64,000 bases of DNA from positions 77,745 through 141,744 of the forward strand of contig NZ_AOLY01000042.1 of assembly GCF_000336635.1 (NCBI RefSeq). Direction: 5' to 3'. Positions 44,889-53,049 of the stretch are shown here, piece after piece (the stretch's first letter is position 1; each line of letters begins with the position of its first letter). A program made the position numbers and the translations under genes. The notes under the pieces were generated by a model. It saw only the letters and a program-made list of their open reading frames with translations, ran no database searches and was not told the origin of the DNA. The stretch is from Haloarcula japonica DSM 6131 (GTDB taxonomy: Archaea > Halobacteriota > Halobacteria > Halobacteriales > Haloarculaceae).

Positions 44889-45887
44889 TCAATATAGCCT
44901 TGACTTCCGATTCTGGTTTGTCTTTCGAAGAAAGGTGTACGGGTGTTTTTTCAATTCAGCTGTCCTTCGGTTAATCGTTAGAACGGGGTAATCTGCTTCC
45001 TCGATCACTTGAGCTGCGACGCTTCCCTGTAATAGCCGACGAATGCCAGTCAATCCTCGTGTCCCCATTGTAACAAGGTCGATGTCAGTCACCTCAGTGT
45101 ATTTGAGAATCTCCTGCTGAGGTTGACCAAAGCTCAACGTAGTTCGGACAGGAACGTCCAAGGTCGCTGCCTTCTCCGTAATGTCCTCCAAGAGCCGAGT
45201 TCCCCGCTGTTCCCAAGAGTCAGTGACCTCTTCCCACGTGAATCCAGGCCGACTCGAATAGGACTGTTCGGAAATGATAAAAAGTCCATGTAGGGTTGCA
45301 TCATACCGTTTAGCAATTTGTAGCCCATGTTTGAAGGCCACAGATGCCTCGTCGTATCCATCCGTAGGCACGAGAATATCTGTGAACTGACTAGTAGATA
45401 ACTCTCCTACCGGATCAGAGGGATCCATATCAGGTATCGTCAAGACAGGAAGAGAGATATTTTGAATGATGTGGCTGGAGACGTCTCTCCGGAGAATTCG
45501 TGCTAATCTAGTCTGTGTAGGTTTCTGGTGGACAAGCAAATCGATATCATTCTCCTCAGCGTATTCCCGAATAACACCTGGAGAGTGCCCACTATCCACT
45601 GCTGGTATCACATTGAGTCCGAGCGAGTGGGCCTGATCCACCACGGGTTCAATTACCGCTGCTGCGTCCCATTCCTCTTGTTTAGTGACTTGATCGGATT
45701 CCACCTCCGTGCGTTCCTCATCTTGAATATATAACACGTGGAGAGCCGCATCATACGTTTCTGCAAGTGATAGGCCATATTGGACCACTGAGTCCCTTAT
45801 ATCAGCTCCGTAGAGTGGAATGAGGATCTGGTTGTACAGGTTGATGTCCGCACCTTCTCGAACTTCTAGATGGCTGGGGGAGTTCAT
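44889..45887 (-). CDS. Tandem universal stress protein (two UspA domains)
   Basis: 332 residues. Two Usp domains occur: residues about 17-150 (NQILIPLYGADIRDSVVQYGLSLAETYDAALHVLYI...) and 165-310 (TDILVPTDGYDEASVAFKHGLQIAKRYDATLHGLFI... VTMGTRGLTGIRRLLQGSVAAQVIEEADYPVLTI). The second keeps the G-x2-G-x9-G[ST] ATP-binding pattern; the first has QKPTQTRLARILRRDVSSHIIQ in its place and is probably inactive. It is cytoplasmic and follows the DoxX pair in the convergent direction. Confidence 0.85.
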   Translation of the reverse strand: MNSPSHLEVREGADINLYNQILIPLYGADIRDSVVQYGLSLAETYDAALHVLYIQDEERTEVESDQVTKQEEWDAAAVIEPVVDQAHSLGLNVIPAVDSGHSPGVIREYAEENDIDLLVHQKPTQTRLARILRRDVSSHIIQNISLPVLTIPDMDPSDPVGELSTSQFTDILVPTDGYDEASVAFKHGLQIAKRYDATLHGLFIISEQSYSSRPGFTWEEVTDSWEQRGTRLLEDITEKAATLDVPVRTTLSFGQPQQEILKYTEVTDIDLVTMGTRGLTGIRRLLQGSVAAQVIEEADYPVLTINRRTAELKKHPYTFLRKTNQNRKSRLY

Positions 45888-46343
45888 ACATATCTATACG
45901 TAACGACGATTTACCGTGCTTTCTGTTAAGAATCGAAACCGGGAGAACAGTCTCTGGGGTGGTGACTTGAGGCTTTTATCGCAAGTAACTCGCTATAGCA
46001 CGTCTATTTCGAAAAGAGTGGAGACGTCGTTTGGAGTCGCATCAGTTCGACGAGAGCGTATTTCCCACAGTTTCGAGGAGTGAAGTGTCGGAGTCGGTGC
46101 GACGAGTCATGCTCTGGGTCATGTTGGGCGCAATTTAAGGCCGATATGCTCGTTGACGGAAAACCGTCACGGCAGCACCCTCGACCGATGAGGGTCGCCA
46201 CATAGAGACGAATACGGGACTCTGACCTTTGGGGTTTCCTCCTCAGAACTGAAAGTCACCTTCCCCGTCGTGCTTGAATCCGTTCTCAATACACAGGAAA
46301 GGTCGACGTACAATTGAATACTTCCGAGCCAAGTGACGAGCAT
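45888..46343. other. 456-base gap between Usp and DUF411 genes
   Basis: No convincing gene. A minus-strand frame (about 46004-46201) has a Cys/His-rich composition unlike neighbouring proteins and no start context; a 26-residue frame overlaps it. The DUF411 upstream end carries CTTGAATCCGTTC at 46273-46285, resembling the copper operator motif. The rest may be remnants of a lost element. Confidence 0.35.
46273..46285 (+). promoter_or_regulatory. Weak candidate copper operator upstream of DUF411 gene
   Basis: CTTGAATCCGTTC lies about 59 bases before the ATG at 46344. It resembles the CTTGGAATCCGAAA and CTTTGAATCTAAAG sites elsewhere but is the weakest match in its 3' half. Confidence 0.3.
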
Positions 46344-46838
46344 ATGGAACGGGCCGTAACTCGTCGCGAACTACTACGGGTCGGTGCGACGACAGTCGCA
46401 CTCGGAACCGCCGGTTGTTTGGGGTCATCGAGTGGGGATGAGTGGGATATCGAGGGAACGCTAGCGGTGACGAACGCCCAACAATACAGTTCACCAGGCT
46501 GTAGCTGTTGTGGAAAATATGCGTCGTACCTGCGGGAACAGCTCGACACGACGCTCGGGGAAACCGAAACCGAGGACGTGACGGATCTCAAGCGCCAACA
46601 CGGTATTCCATCGGATCTACAGAGCTGTCACACACTCGTCCTCGACGAGTACGTCGTCGAAGGACATGTTCCTGCCGAGGTTATCGCGACGATGCTCGAG
46701 GAAGAGCCGGCGATTGACGGCATCGCGTTGCCCGGGATGCCGGCTGGATCGCCGGGGATGGGCGGGACGAAGTCCGACACATTCACCGTCTACAAACTCG
46801 GCGGCGGAAAGACAGGTGACGTGTACACCGAAATCTGA
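46344..46838 (+). CDS. DUF411-family metal-binding lipoprotein, Tat-exported
   Basis: 164 residues from the ATG at 46344. TRRELLRVGATTVALGTAGC gives a Tat motif and lipobox Cys25. The mature domain has SPGCSCCGKYASYLRE (Cys53, Cys55, Cys56), DLQSCHTLVLDEYVVEGHVPAEVI (Cys95, His96 and His108) and a Met-rich GMPAGSPGMGG segment. DUF411 proteins occur in copper-resistance loci and bind Cu(I). Here it would act outside the membrane. It starts a plus-strand run with a Cys-rich protein and a methyltransferase. Confidence 0.85.
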   Translation: MERAVTRRELLRVGATTVALGTAGCLGSSSGDEWDIEGTLAVTNAQQYSSPGCSCCGKYASYLREQLDTTLGETETEDVTDLKRQHGIPSDLQSCHTLVLDEYVVEGHVPAEVIATMLEEEPAIDGIALPGMPAGSPGMGGTKSDTFTVYKLGGGKTGDVYTEI

Positions 46839-46890
46839 ACAGAAAACACCTGGTCAAGATACTTTGGGACGGCAGTCGACACCCTAAACA

Positions 46891-47262
46891 ATGATTCGAC
46901 GACTCCTCCACGATCTCGGATACGTGCTTGCATACGTCCTTTTCCTCGGCGCGAATACGCCAGAATCGGTCGTTACCCGTCTTCGCATCGCCTATCGCCT
47001 TGTCGGTGTCCGGATCGTCGAGACGCCACAGGTTGATTCGGTCGAACGGACGATCTTCCTGTGTCCGTACCGAAATCTGGGCACTACGTGGGTTAGGGAG
47101 AAGTGGATCTGTCACGACATCCTGGACCGCGTCGACGACGGATACGTGACGTATCTCCGACGGCACAAGGGAATCGACTACCAGCGTCCTCGCGGGTGTG
47201 CCGACCTCGCGTACTGCGACGAATCCGAGTACTGCTATTCGGAGGTTTCCGAACTCGAGTAG
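46891..47262 (+). CDS. Cys-rich small protein, unknown
   Basis: 123 residues. A short hydrophobic N-terminal part (residues 8-20) is followed by a Cys-rich C-terminal half: Cys58 (FLCPYRNLG), Cys74 (KWICHDILD), Cys103, Cys109 and Cys115 (RGCADLAYCDESEYCYSE). The spacing could hold a zinc or an Fe-S centre. The reading frame is shared with no known family. It ends eight bases before the methyltransferase start, suggesting co-translation. A link to copper from the DUF411 neighbour is inference. Confidence 0.6.
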   Translation: MIRRLLHDLGYVLAYVLFLGANTPESVVTRLRIAYRLVGVRIVETPQVDSVERTIFLCPYRNLGTTWVREKWICHDILDRVDDGYVTYLRRHKGIDYQRPRGCADLAYCDESEYCYSEVSELE

Positions 47263-47269
47263 GTGGCCG

Positions 47270-48151
47270 ATGGATCAGAGTACTCTCCGCCACCGAATCA
47301 CCGACCAGTTTTCTTACCGCGGCGAGCGAGCCGATATCTGGCGGGCGTTCGACCTCCTGTTCGATACTGACGAGTTCCTCAATCTCGGCTACTCGGAGTG
47401 GTACCAGCCACATATAGCCGGTTCGAGTCAACGTCGCCTCGTCACGGAAGTCGGCTCAAGGGTCGCGTCGCATCTACCCACAACCGACGGAGTGCGCCTC
47501 CTCGATGTCGGCTGCGGTCGGGGGGGTCCAGCCCTCCACCTCGCCTATCAGTTCGGCTTCAACGTCACTGGTGTCGACCTCGTTCCGTACAACATCCAGA
47601 TGGCAACCGAGAACGCACGGGGTAAGCACCTCGATTCCGAGTTCATCATCGGTGACGCGACACAACTCCCGTTTACCAGGGACTCGTTTACCGCGTGTAC
47701 AGCCATCGACGCACTCGTATACCTCCCCGAGCGGAATCGCGTTTTCGCTACAGTCGCAGATACCCTCGAACCCGAGGGGGTTCTCGTAGTCTCCGATCTC
47801 GTGATGCAGTCAGACGTGACTGAAACGGAACGGAGATTGGTCGATTCATTTGCGGATGCGTGGGATATGCCGTCCTTGGGTACTGTTGAAGGATACAAAG
47901 CTGCTCTCGACGAGACGAGCTTTGAGCTCAAAGCGGTCGAAGATATCACGAAACACAGCGTCGGACGCTTCCGAAAGTGGACGACGCTGTACCTCCAGCT
48001 ACTCACGAGCCCGCTCCGGGCTCTCATTGAACGACTGTTAGGAGCGTATGATCTCGATCCCCCAGCGATTACTGAGCAGGTACGGAAGGCTCACCACGCG
48101 CTGCCGTTCCTGCGACACGTTATCTTCGTTGCGGAACTAGAGACTACTTGA
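47270..48151 (+). CDS. SAM-dependent class I methyltransferase
   Basis: 293 residues from the ATG at 47270, chosen over an upstream in-frame ATG at 47198 that lies inside the previous gene. Motif I is VRLLDVGCGRGGPALHLA (76-93); later FIIGDATQLPFTRDSFTACTAIDALVYLPER gives motifs II and III. The N-terminal FLNLGYSEWYQPH resembles small-molecule O- or C-methyltransferases such as those of quinone or sterol paths. There is no Cys set for arsenite methylation. The substrate is unknown. Confidence 0.8.
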   Translation: MDQSTLRHRITDQFSYRGERADIWRAFDLLFDTDEFLNLGYSEWYQPHIAGSSQRRLVTEVGSRVASHLPTTDGVRLLDVGCGRGGPALHLAYQFGFNVTGVDLVPYNIQMATENARGKHLDSEFIIGDATQLPFTRDSFTACTAIDALVYLPERNRVFATVADTLEPEGVLVVSDLVMQSDVTETERRLVDSFADAWDMPSLGTVEGYKAALDETSFELKAVEDITKHSVGRFRKWTTLYLQLLTSPLRALIERLLGAYDLDPPAITEQVRKAHHALPFLRHVIFVAELETT

Positions 48152-48500
48152 CTGCTACTTGCACGGCGCAAGAAAGAATCGGATCGTCACGTCGACGCTT
48201 GAGCATCCACGAATTTGGATGGACCTGTGGGGTCTTCACTGCTCGTGATTGTCGTGTGGTGGATCGTGACCCATAGGTTTAGAATTGGTTCAGACTCCAG
48301 TATTTATATAGGACACAGATAGGAATCCGTTGGTATACTCGAACGATAGTTCGGGATTGTGAGGTACTAACCGTTGATTGTGGAGTCAGAAAAGCCAAAC
48401 CGTGCAGCACGGCTCAAATCGCTATGTATCCCGACTTTGGATTGCTAAGAACAAATTGCTTGATTCAGGCCCTCGTACCATTGATGTGGGGTGAAACCGA
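48152..48500. other. 349-base gap with TATA box, hairpins and palindrome
   Basis: CTTGC-ACGGC-GCAAG (48158-48172) right after the methyltransferase stop may end its transcript. A TATA-like tract (tatttatata, 48301-48310) is followed by CGAAC-GATA-GTTCG (48340-48353) and the palindrome CCGTGC-A-GCACGG (48400-48412). No gene is seen; transcription from this TATA box would give a leader of over 150 bases before the YHS gene. Confidence 0.4.
48400..48412. promoter_or_regulatory. Palindrome upstream of the YHS and Lrp/TRASH genes
   Basis: CCGTGC-A-GCACGG is a perfect 13-base palindrome 88 bases before the YHS mini-gene. The same half-sites occur at 18971-18989. It is a candidate operator for the nearby Lrp/TRASH regulator. 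Confidence 0.4.
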
Positions 48501-48641
48501 ATGGCAACTGATCCAGTCTGTGGAATGGACGTCGATGAAAGTGATCCGGCGGCCACAGCTGAGTACGACGGTCAGACGTACTACTTCTGTGCCGAGGGCT
48601 GCAAGGAGACGTTCACCTCGACACCGGAGGAGTACGTCTAA
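48501..48641 (+). CDS. YHS-domain mini-protein
   Basis: 46 residues. MATDPVCGMDVDESDPAATA opens a complete YHS domain: Cys7, Cys30 and Cys34 (TYYFCAEGCKETF) with the final Pro-Glu-Glu-Tyr. YHS domains bind copper or similar soft metals. It is coded as a separate peptide 60 bases upstream of the Lrp/TRASH gene, so it could be a metal donor to that regulator or to the ABC exporter that follows. It is too short to be called by length-limited methods. Confidence 0.8.
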   Translation: MATDPVCGMDVDESDPAATAEYDGQTYYFCAEGCKETFTSTPEEYV

Positions 48642-48700
48642 CCGTCACACCCCACACCTGCGTCGTAGCTCCCCCACACCCACCCCCATTCCGCCTTTCG

Positions 48701-49303
48701 ATGACCCAACCAGAACTTGACGACACGGATCGCGAAATCCTCCGTCTTTTAGCGGAGAACGCGAGACGACCCTACAGCACTATTGCTGAGGCTGTAAATC
48801 TTTCACCCCCGTCCGTTTCAGCACGCGTCCGTCAGTTGGAGCAAGAAGATGTCATTCGTCGATTCACCGTTGATCTCGACCTCACACAGTACGAAAACCG
48901 GATACACGTCATGGTACGCCTCCAGCCTGAGCTCGGAAAGACGGATTCTCTTCGAGAATCGATCCTCGAGACCCCAGCCGTAGAACACGTATTCACAACT
49001 GCGGAGGGCGAAATCGTAGCTGTTGCGACGCCGCCGCGGAATACAGTCGGAAACTGGGCGCAGCAATATCTACCACTGACTGACGTGCGGCGATACGACG
49101 TACAACTGCTGTCGAACGCTGCTCAATCAGCGTATGCCGAGGGGACTGAATCCGCACTCAAATGTGCAAATTGCGGAACCACTGTCGGTGAAGACGGACT
49201 AGCCACCCGTGTCGGTGGTTCACTCCAGCAGTTTTGCAGTGAGAACTGTGAAACAACGTATAGGGAACAGTATACAGAAAGTCAAGAGAAATCTGATGCT
49301 TAG
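48701..49303 (+). CDS. Lrp/AsnC-type regulator with TRASH domain (second copy)
   Basis: 200 residues. The helix-turn-helix is TDREILRLLAENARRPYSTIAEAVNLSPPSVSARVRQLEQEDVI. The C-terminal TRASH domain has Cys155, Cys158, Cys179 and Cys183 (ALKCANCGT...QQFCSENCETTY), one Cys fewer than the copy at 37742. It is preceded by the YHS mini-protein and followed by an ABC exporter, which it may control. The overall length and layout equal the copper regulator of the Halobacterium VNG1179C type. Confidence 0.85.
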   Translation: MTQPELDDTDREILRLLAENARRPYSTIAEAVNLSPPSVSARVRQLEQEDVIRRFTVDLDLTQYENRIHVMVRLQPELGKTDSLRESILETPAVEHVFTTAEGEIVAVATPPRNTVGNWAQQYLPLTDVRRYDVQLLSNAAQSAYAEGTESALKCANCGTTVGEDGLATRVGGSLQQFCSENCETTYREQYTESQEKSDA

Positions 49304-49411
49304 AGTCTAGCATTAGCTGTATACTCAATTCCTGATTGCTTACGAGTTTGCTGCAAATAGTTTTGATTTGAAACAGTAATCGCAGTGAATTAGAAGCGTG
49401 TGTATACACCT

Positions 49412-50143
49412 ATGGAAGCGTCCACAACCACCAAAGGAGAAGCTACAAGCAACAAGGTACTCGTCCGTGCTAATGAGATTGAAAAAACGTACGGATCGAG
49501 TTTTCCATTTACGCGGTCAGTGACCGTCCTCACCGATGCCGATCTCGAAATTCGGACGGGGGAAATCGTCGGGATCGTCGGCGCGAACGGGTCGGGCAAA
49601 TCCACGCTCATGAACATCCTCGTCGGTGTCCTCGAACAGGATTCCGGAACAGTCGAACGGACGGGAACCGTTGGCTGGTGTCCACAGGAACCACTGCTTT
49701 ACGACCGCTTGACGGTCGGAGAGACGTTCCGACTGTTCGGTTCCGGATACGGAATGACCGCCGAAGAAATCGATGAGGCCAAACACCGCTTGGCGTCGAA
49801 ACTCGATTTCGAGCAGTACCTTGACTACCGAATCGACCAACTCAGTGGTGGAAACCGGCAGAAAATCAATCTCAGTATCGCCCTGATGCACGATCCGGAC
49901 GTCCTCATGCTGGACGAGCCCTACACTGGATTCGACTGGGAAACGTATCTCACGTTCTGGGATCTCGCCGAGGAACTCGCTGCCGACGGAACAGCTGTCA
50001 CGATGATTTCACACCTGATCGAAGAGCAAAGTCGTCTCGACCGCATCTATGAGGTTCGTGACGGACAGGTCTACGACGTGACTGACCAGGAAGGCGAGAC
50101 TGATGCAACGGCCAGTGAACGGGGGGAAGAGACCGATGAATAG
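49412..50143 (+). CDS. ABC transporter ATP-binding protein
   Basis: 243 residues from the ATG at 49412. Walker A is GANGSGKST (57-65), the signature LSGGN at 144-148 and Walker B VLMLDEP at 164-170. It pairs with two ABC-2-type permeases that follow with overlaps of eight and four bases. The ATP-binding subunit begins about 110 bases after the TRASH regulator. The transporter may export a metal complex or membrane component; NosF-like units of copper-enzyme maturation have a similar plan, but no NosD is present. Confidence 0.88.
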   Translation: MEASTTTKGEATSNKVLVRANEIEKTYGSSFPFTRSVTVLTDADLEIRTGEIVGIVGANGSGKSTLMNILVGVLEQDSGTVERTGTVGWCPQEPLLYDRLTVGETFRLFGSGYGMTAEEIDEAKHRLASKLDFEQYLDYRIDQLSGGNRQKINLSIALMHDPDVLMLDEPYTGFDWETYLTFWDLAEELAADGTAVTMISHLIEEQSRLDRIYEVRDGQVYDVTDQEGETDATASERGEETDE

Positions 50144-50873
50144 GGTTTGGACGGGGATTCGGGCGAACGTCTCCACCTTCCTCAGAACCCCCCTGAATGT
50201 TGTCCTAGCACTTCTCCTTCCGATTGTCGTTATCGAAGGCTGGGGACAAGCAATGGCTGGGTTACCAAGTATGCCGACGGTCGAGGCGATTCCGATCGAG
50301 CTAGGTCGCCTTCTCGGAGCGATATTCGGGGTCGCCATCATTGCCGGCCTGATGGGACTCGCGCAGATGATTAGTGCGCGTGCAGCCGATCGGCGACTCG
50401 TTCAGACAGGCTATCCACCCCGAACACTGCTTGCGACTCGATTAGCGGCGCTCGGAGGAGTGACCGTTGTCGTGGCTGCCGTAAACTACGGCGTTCTCTG
50501 GCTGACGATTTCACCGGGAGCCCCTGTCCTGACGTTCGTATTCCTCGTACTTGCCGGCCTCGTCTATGCGTTTCTTGGCGCACTCGTCGGGGCGCTCCTT
50601 CCACGACTGTTCGAAGGCTCGCTCGTCGTGGTGTTCCTTGCAATGATGGATGCGTTCCTCAGTGGCGACAGTCCGCTGGCCGCCGACGTTCCCGAGTTCG
50701 TGGAATACTTCCCGCTCTATCATCCAAAGGAACTCCTTCAGGAGGCGATGTTCCAAGGCACATATACGACGGGTGATCTCGGCTTCGTCGCCGGATACCT
50801 GCTAGTCCTGCTTGTACTCGTCACCGCAGTGTTCGGAGTGACGATGCGCACCAGTGGTGGGTGGTCCGCATGA
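50136..50873 (+). CDS. ABC-2-type permease (first)
   Basis: 245 residues from the ATG at 50136, overlapping the ATPase stop by eight bases. Six helices, with a soluble N-terminal lead and the ABC-2-like signature GLAQMISARAADRRLVQTGYPPRTLLATRLAAL after helix two. It contains no His or Met cluster. It forms the transport channel with the next permease. Confidence 0.8.
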   Translation: MNRVWTGIRANVSTFLRTPLNVVLALLLPIVVIEGWGQAMAGLPSMPTVEAIPIELGRLLGAIFGVAIIAGLMGLAQMISARAADRRLVQTGYPPRTLLATRLAALGGVTVVVAAVNYGVLWLTISPGAPVLTFVFLVLAGLVYAFLGALVGALLPRLFEGSLVVVFLAMMDAFLSGDSPLAADVPEFVEYFPLYHPKELLQEAMFQGTYTTGDLGFVAGYLLVLLVLVTAVFGVTMRTSGGWSA

Positions 50874-51622
50874 GTCGTACGACAACGGCGTTCACAATCG
50901 GCATCAAAGAACAGGCGCGAAACTACGTCCTCGTCGCTCTACTGGTCGTCCTACCGGTCTCGTTCATCACGTTGGCGTTCGCAGTCACCCAGGACGTCGA
51001 GATGCCGGTTCGGACGCTCGTCGACGGTGAGACGGTGACGGTCATGCGAGGGATGCCTGAGGTCCACGGCGTGATTATGACGCCGATTACGAGCGCCCTC
51101 ATCGCGGGACTCGCCGGGTTGTTCCTGATGCGAGAAGCCAAAGACACAGACGGTCGTCTGGCAGTCGCCGGCTATCGTGCACGACAGGTAATCACTGCCC
51201 GGTTTGGGGTCCTCGCAGCAATCACTCTCATCGTTACCGGCGTCTCAGTCGGCGTGATGCTCGTCGATTTCCAGCCTGAGCATCTCTGGTGGTTCGTCGC
51301 AGCGATGCTCGTCGTCTCGGTCACGTATGGTCTCATCGGGATGCTCGTCGGGGCCGTTTTCGACCGCCTAGCCGGGATGTGGCTAATGCTGATTCTCCCG
51401 ATGCTCGATATCGGACTCTTCCAGGATCCGCTGTTCATCCAGTCCGAGCCCGAATGGTGGATGAAACTACTCCCCGGCTATTGGCCCGTCCGTGTGATGG
51501 TCGATACCGGACTCACAACGGACGTAGATACGACTCTCTCATTGGTGTGGGCTACTGGATACCTCCTCCTCGTAGCTGTCCTCACAATCGGCGTCTACTA
51601 CCGAATTACACAGGAGAAGTAA
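50870..51622 (+). CDS. ABC-2-type permease (second)
   Basis: 250 residues from the ATG at 50870 (ATGA overlap with the previous stop). Six helices. REAKDTDGRLAVAGYRARQVITARFGVL parallels the first permease, so the two are diverged copies of one module. An exposed loop after helix one (TQDVEMPVRTLVDGETVTVMRGMPEVHG) has several Met and a His. Together the three genes form a complete exporter. Confidence 0.8.
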   Translation: MSRTTTAFTIGIKEQARNYVLVALLVVLPVSFITLAFAVTQDVEMPVRTLVDGETVTVMRGMPEVHGVIMTPITSALIAGLAGLFLMREAKDTDGRLAVAGYRARQVITARFGVLAAITLIVTGVSVGVMLVDFQPEHLWWFVAAMLVVSVTYGLIGMLVGAVFDRLAGMWLMLILPMLDIGLFQDPLFIQSEPEWWMKLLPGYWPVRVMVDTGLTTDVDTTLSLVWATGYLLLVAVLTIGVYYRITQEK

Positions 51623-51858
51623 GATCAGGCCAGTAGACTACTTACTCCGGTAACTGTAGGGGAGAAGACCCAAACAGCACTATATCCAGCTTCGCTCAAT
51701 TGGATAGTTTGACTCGGATTTCACTACGACCGTCTGATCGGGCAAACGGTTCGGTGGACTCTGGTTGCTGCTGTGTCCCTCGTTCTCTGGGCACCGATGA
51801 GTGCGGCTTACGTTCCGCGGAGAAGTGCCGCGGCGTAGGAACAGGTCTTCGAAGGACT

Positions 51859-51878
51859 CCTGAGCGAGGGACCTCAGG
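51859..51878. repeat. Hairpin CCTGAG-N8-CTCAGG
   Basis: A 6-base perfect stem sits in the 284-base gap between the ABC operon and the halocyanin-SHOCT gene, both of which end there. It may contribute to transcript termination. Otherwise I see no gene in the gap, though it contains a short hydrophobic frame without stop-start support. Confidence 0.3.
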
Positions 51879-51906
51879 CGTGTAGAAATGGCGACGACAC
51901 CGCGCC

Positions 51907-52653
51907 TTACCGAGATGGGTCTTCACTCCCAGTCTCCAACCGTTCACGACGCTTCTGGAACTCTTCTTCGTCGATCTCGCCTCGTGCGTAACGACGTTGG
52001 AGGGTTTCCATAGCGGAATCGTCACTCTCTGGAGGTGCATCGCCTCGACCCATTGCCCAGTAGAGGAAGCCGCCGACCAGCCCCAGCATCCCGAGTGCCC
52101 CGCCGACGAACGGCAGCCCACCGAACCATCCACCGTTCCGGCCGTGCATCATCCCTGGACCCATCATTCCGCCATCGGTACTCCCACTGCCGTCGACGTC
52201 CGAGCCGACGGCAACGGCGCCGTTCTGGACGATCGTTTCGCTGTCTGGGACCTCGCCGTCCGGGATCGGGCTGTCTTCAGCTGGACCGCCAGGGCTACCA
52301 ACGACGATGCGACCGACCATGCCGACCGTCTTGTGAGGGATGCAGTAGTAGTCGTACGTTCCGGGCACCTCGAACGTGTGCTCGAAGCTCCCCTGCGAGA
52401 TGGTCCCGCTGTCGAAGGCGGTGGCGTCGGCGGGAACGCGGTCCGGATAGGCCGTCGCCGAGTGAGCTCCGGCTGCTATCTCGAAGCGGACGGTCGTGCC
52501 AGGTTCGACGTGGAGCCCGATCGGGTCGAAGTAGTTGTTGCCCATCTTCACGACGGGCGTCTCCTGTGCGGCGACTGGTTGGGTGAATCCCGCACTCGCG
52601 ACTGTGCCAGCACCGAGCGCTCCCAGGAACTGGCGTCTACTGTAGTCTGTCAT
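51907..52653 (-). CDS. Halocyanin fused to Met-rich linker, membrane helix and SHOCT domain
   Basis: 248 residues from the ATG at 52653. Tat motif SRRQFLGALG; cupredoxin domain 30-120 with copper ligands His64, Cys104, His107 and Met112 (YYCIPHKTVGM); a linker with GGMMGPGMMHG (162-171); one helix (about 180-201); and the SHOCT segment METLQRRYARGEIDEEEFQKRRERL (215-239). The copper domain faces outward and SHOCT inward, an unusual joining of an electron carrier to a cytoplasmic assembly motif. It is downstream of the thioredoxin in one operon. Confidence 0.88.
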   Translation of the reverse strand: MTDYSRRQFLGALGAGTVASAGFTQPVAAQETPVVKMGNNYFDPIGLHVEPGTTVRFEIAAGAHSATAYPDRVPADATAFDSGTISQGSFEHTFEVPGTYDYYCIPHKTVGMVGRIVVGSPGGPAEDSPIPDGEVPDSETIVQNGAVAVGSDVDGSGSTDGGMMGPGMMHGRNGGWFGGLPFVGGALGMLGLVGGFLYWAMGRGDAPPESDDSAMETLQRRYARGEIDEEEFQKRRERLETGSEDPSR

Positions 52654-52672
52654 TGTAGCTGGTTGGCTTCTG

Positions 52673-52981
52673 TTATCCACGGATGATGCTGGCGAGCCGG
52701 TTCGTGAGTCCGGGCGATTGCTGGCCGGCGCTCTCGATGGCAGCCTCCAATTCGTCCCGGTCGACGATGCCGATGAACTCGGCCGTCTGTTCCCCGTTTG
52801 CATACACGAGCGTCGTTGGCGTCTTTCGGACACCGTACTCCTCGGCCGTCTCCAGATCGGTCTGGATGTCGACCTCCCGGAACTCGACATCCGGATACGC
52901 ATCTTCGATACCCTCGTTTTTCTCTCGCTGCGTTGCGCACGCTCCACAAGTCTCCTGTGTGAACAGGATAACTTCCGTCAT
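52673..52981 (-). CDS. Thioredoxin-like protein (CGAC)
   Basis: 102 residues, cytoplasmic. The active site is ETCGACATQ (Cys12, Cys15), and the cis-Pro motif is RKTPTTLVYANGEQ. The fold is close to small archaeal glutaredoxin/thioredoxins. It starts the operon whose next gene is the halocyanin-SHOCT fusion (20 bases). The motif CCTTGGAATCCGAAA lies 69 bases upstream of its start. It may reduce metal-binding Cys sites in nearby proteins. Confidence 0.85.
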   Translation of the reverse strand: MTEVILFTQETCGACATQREKNEGIEDAYPDVEFREVDIQTDLETAEEYGVRKTPTTLVYANGEQTAEFIGIVDRDELEAAIESAGQQSPGLTNRLASIIRG

Positions 52982-53049
52982 AGTAGCTAGTATGGTCTTA
53001 TGCTTTTAGCACACTTCTATTCACATCCGAAAGCTGTGAGGGTCACAGA

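Noticed and set aside
46004..46201. Possible transposase remnant on the minus strand
   Set aside because: No DDE or other transposase motif can be aligned, and there are no terminal repeats.
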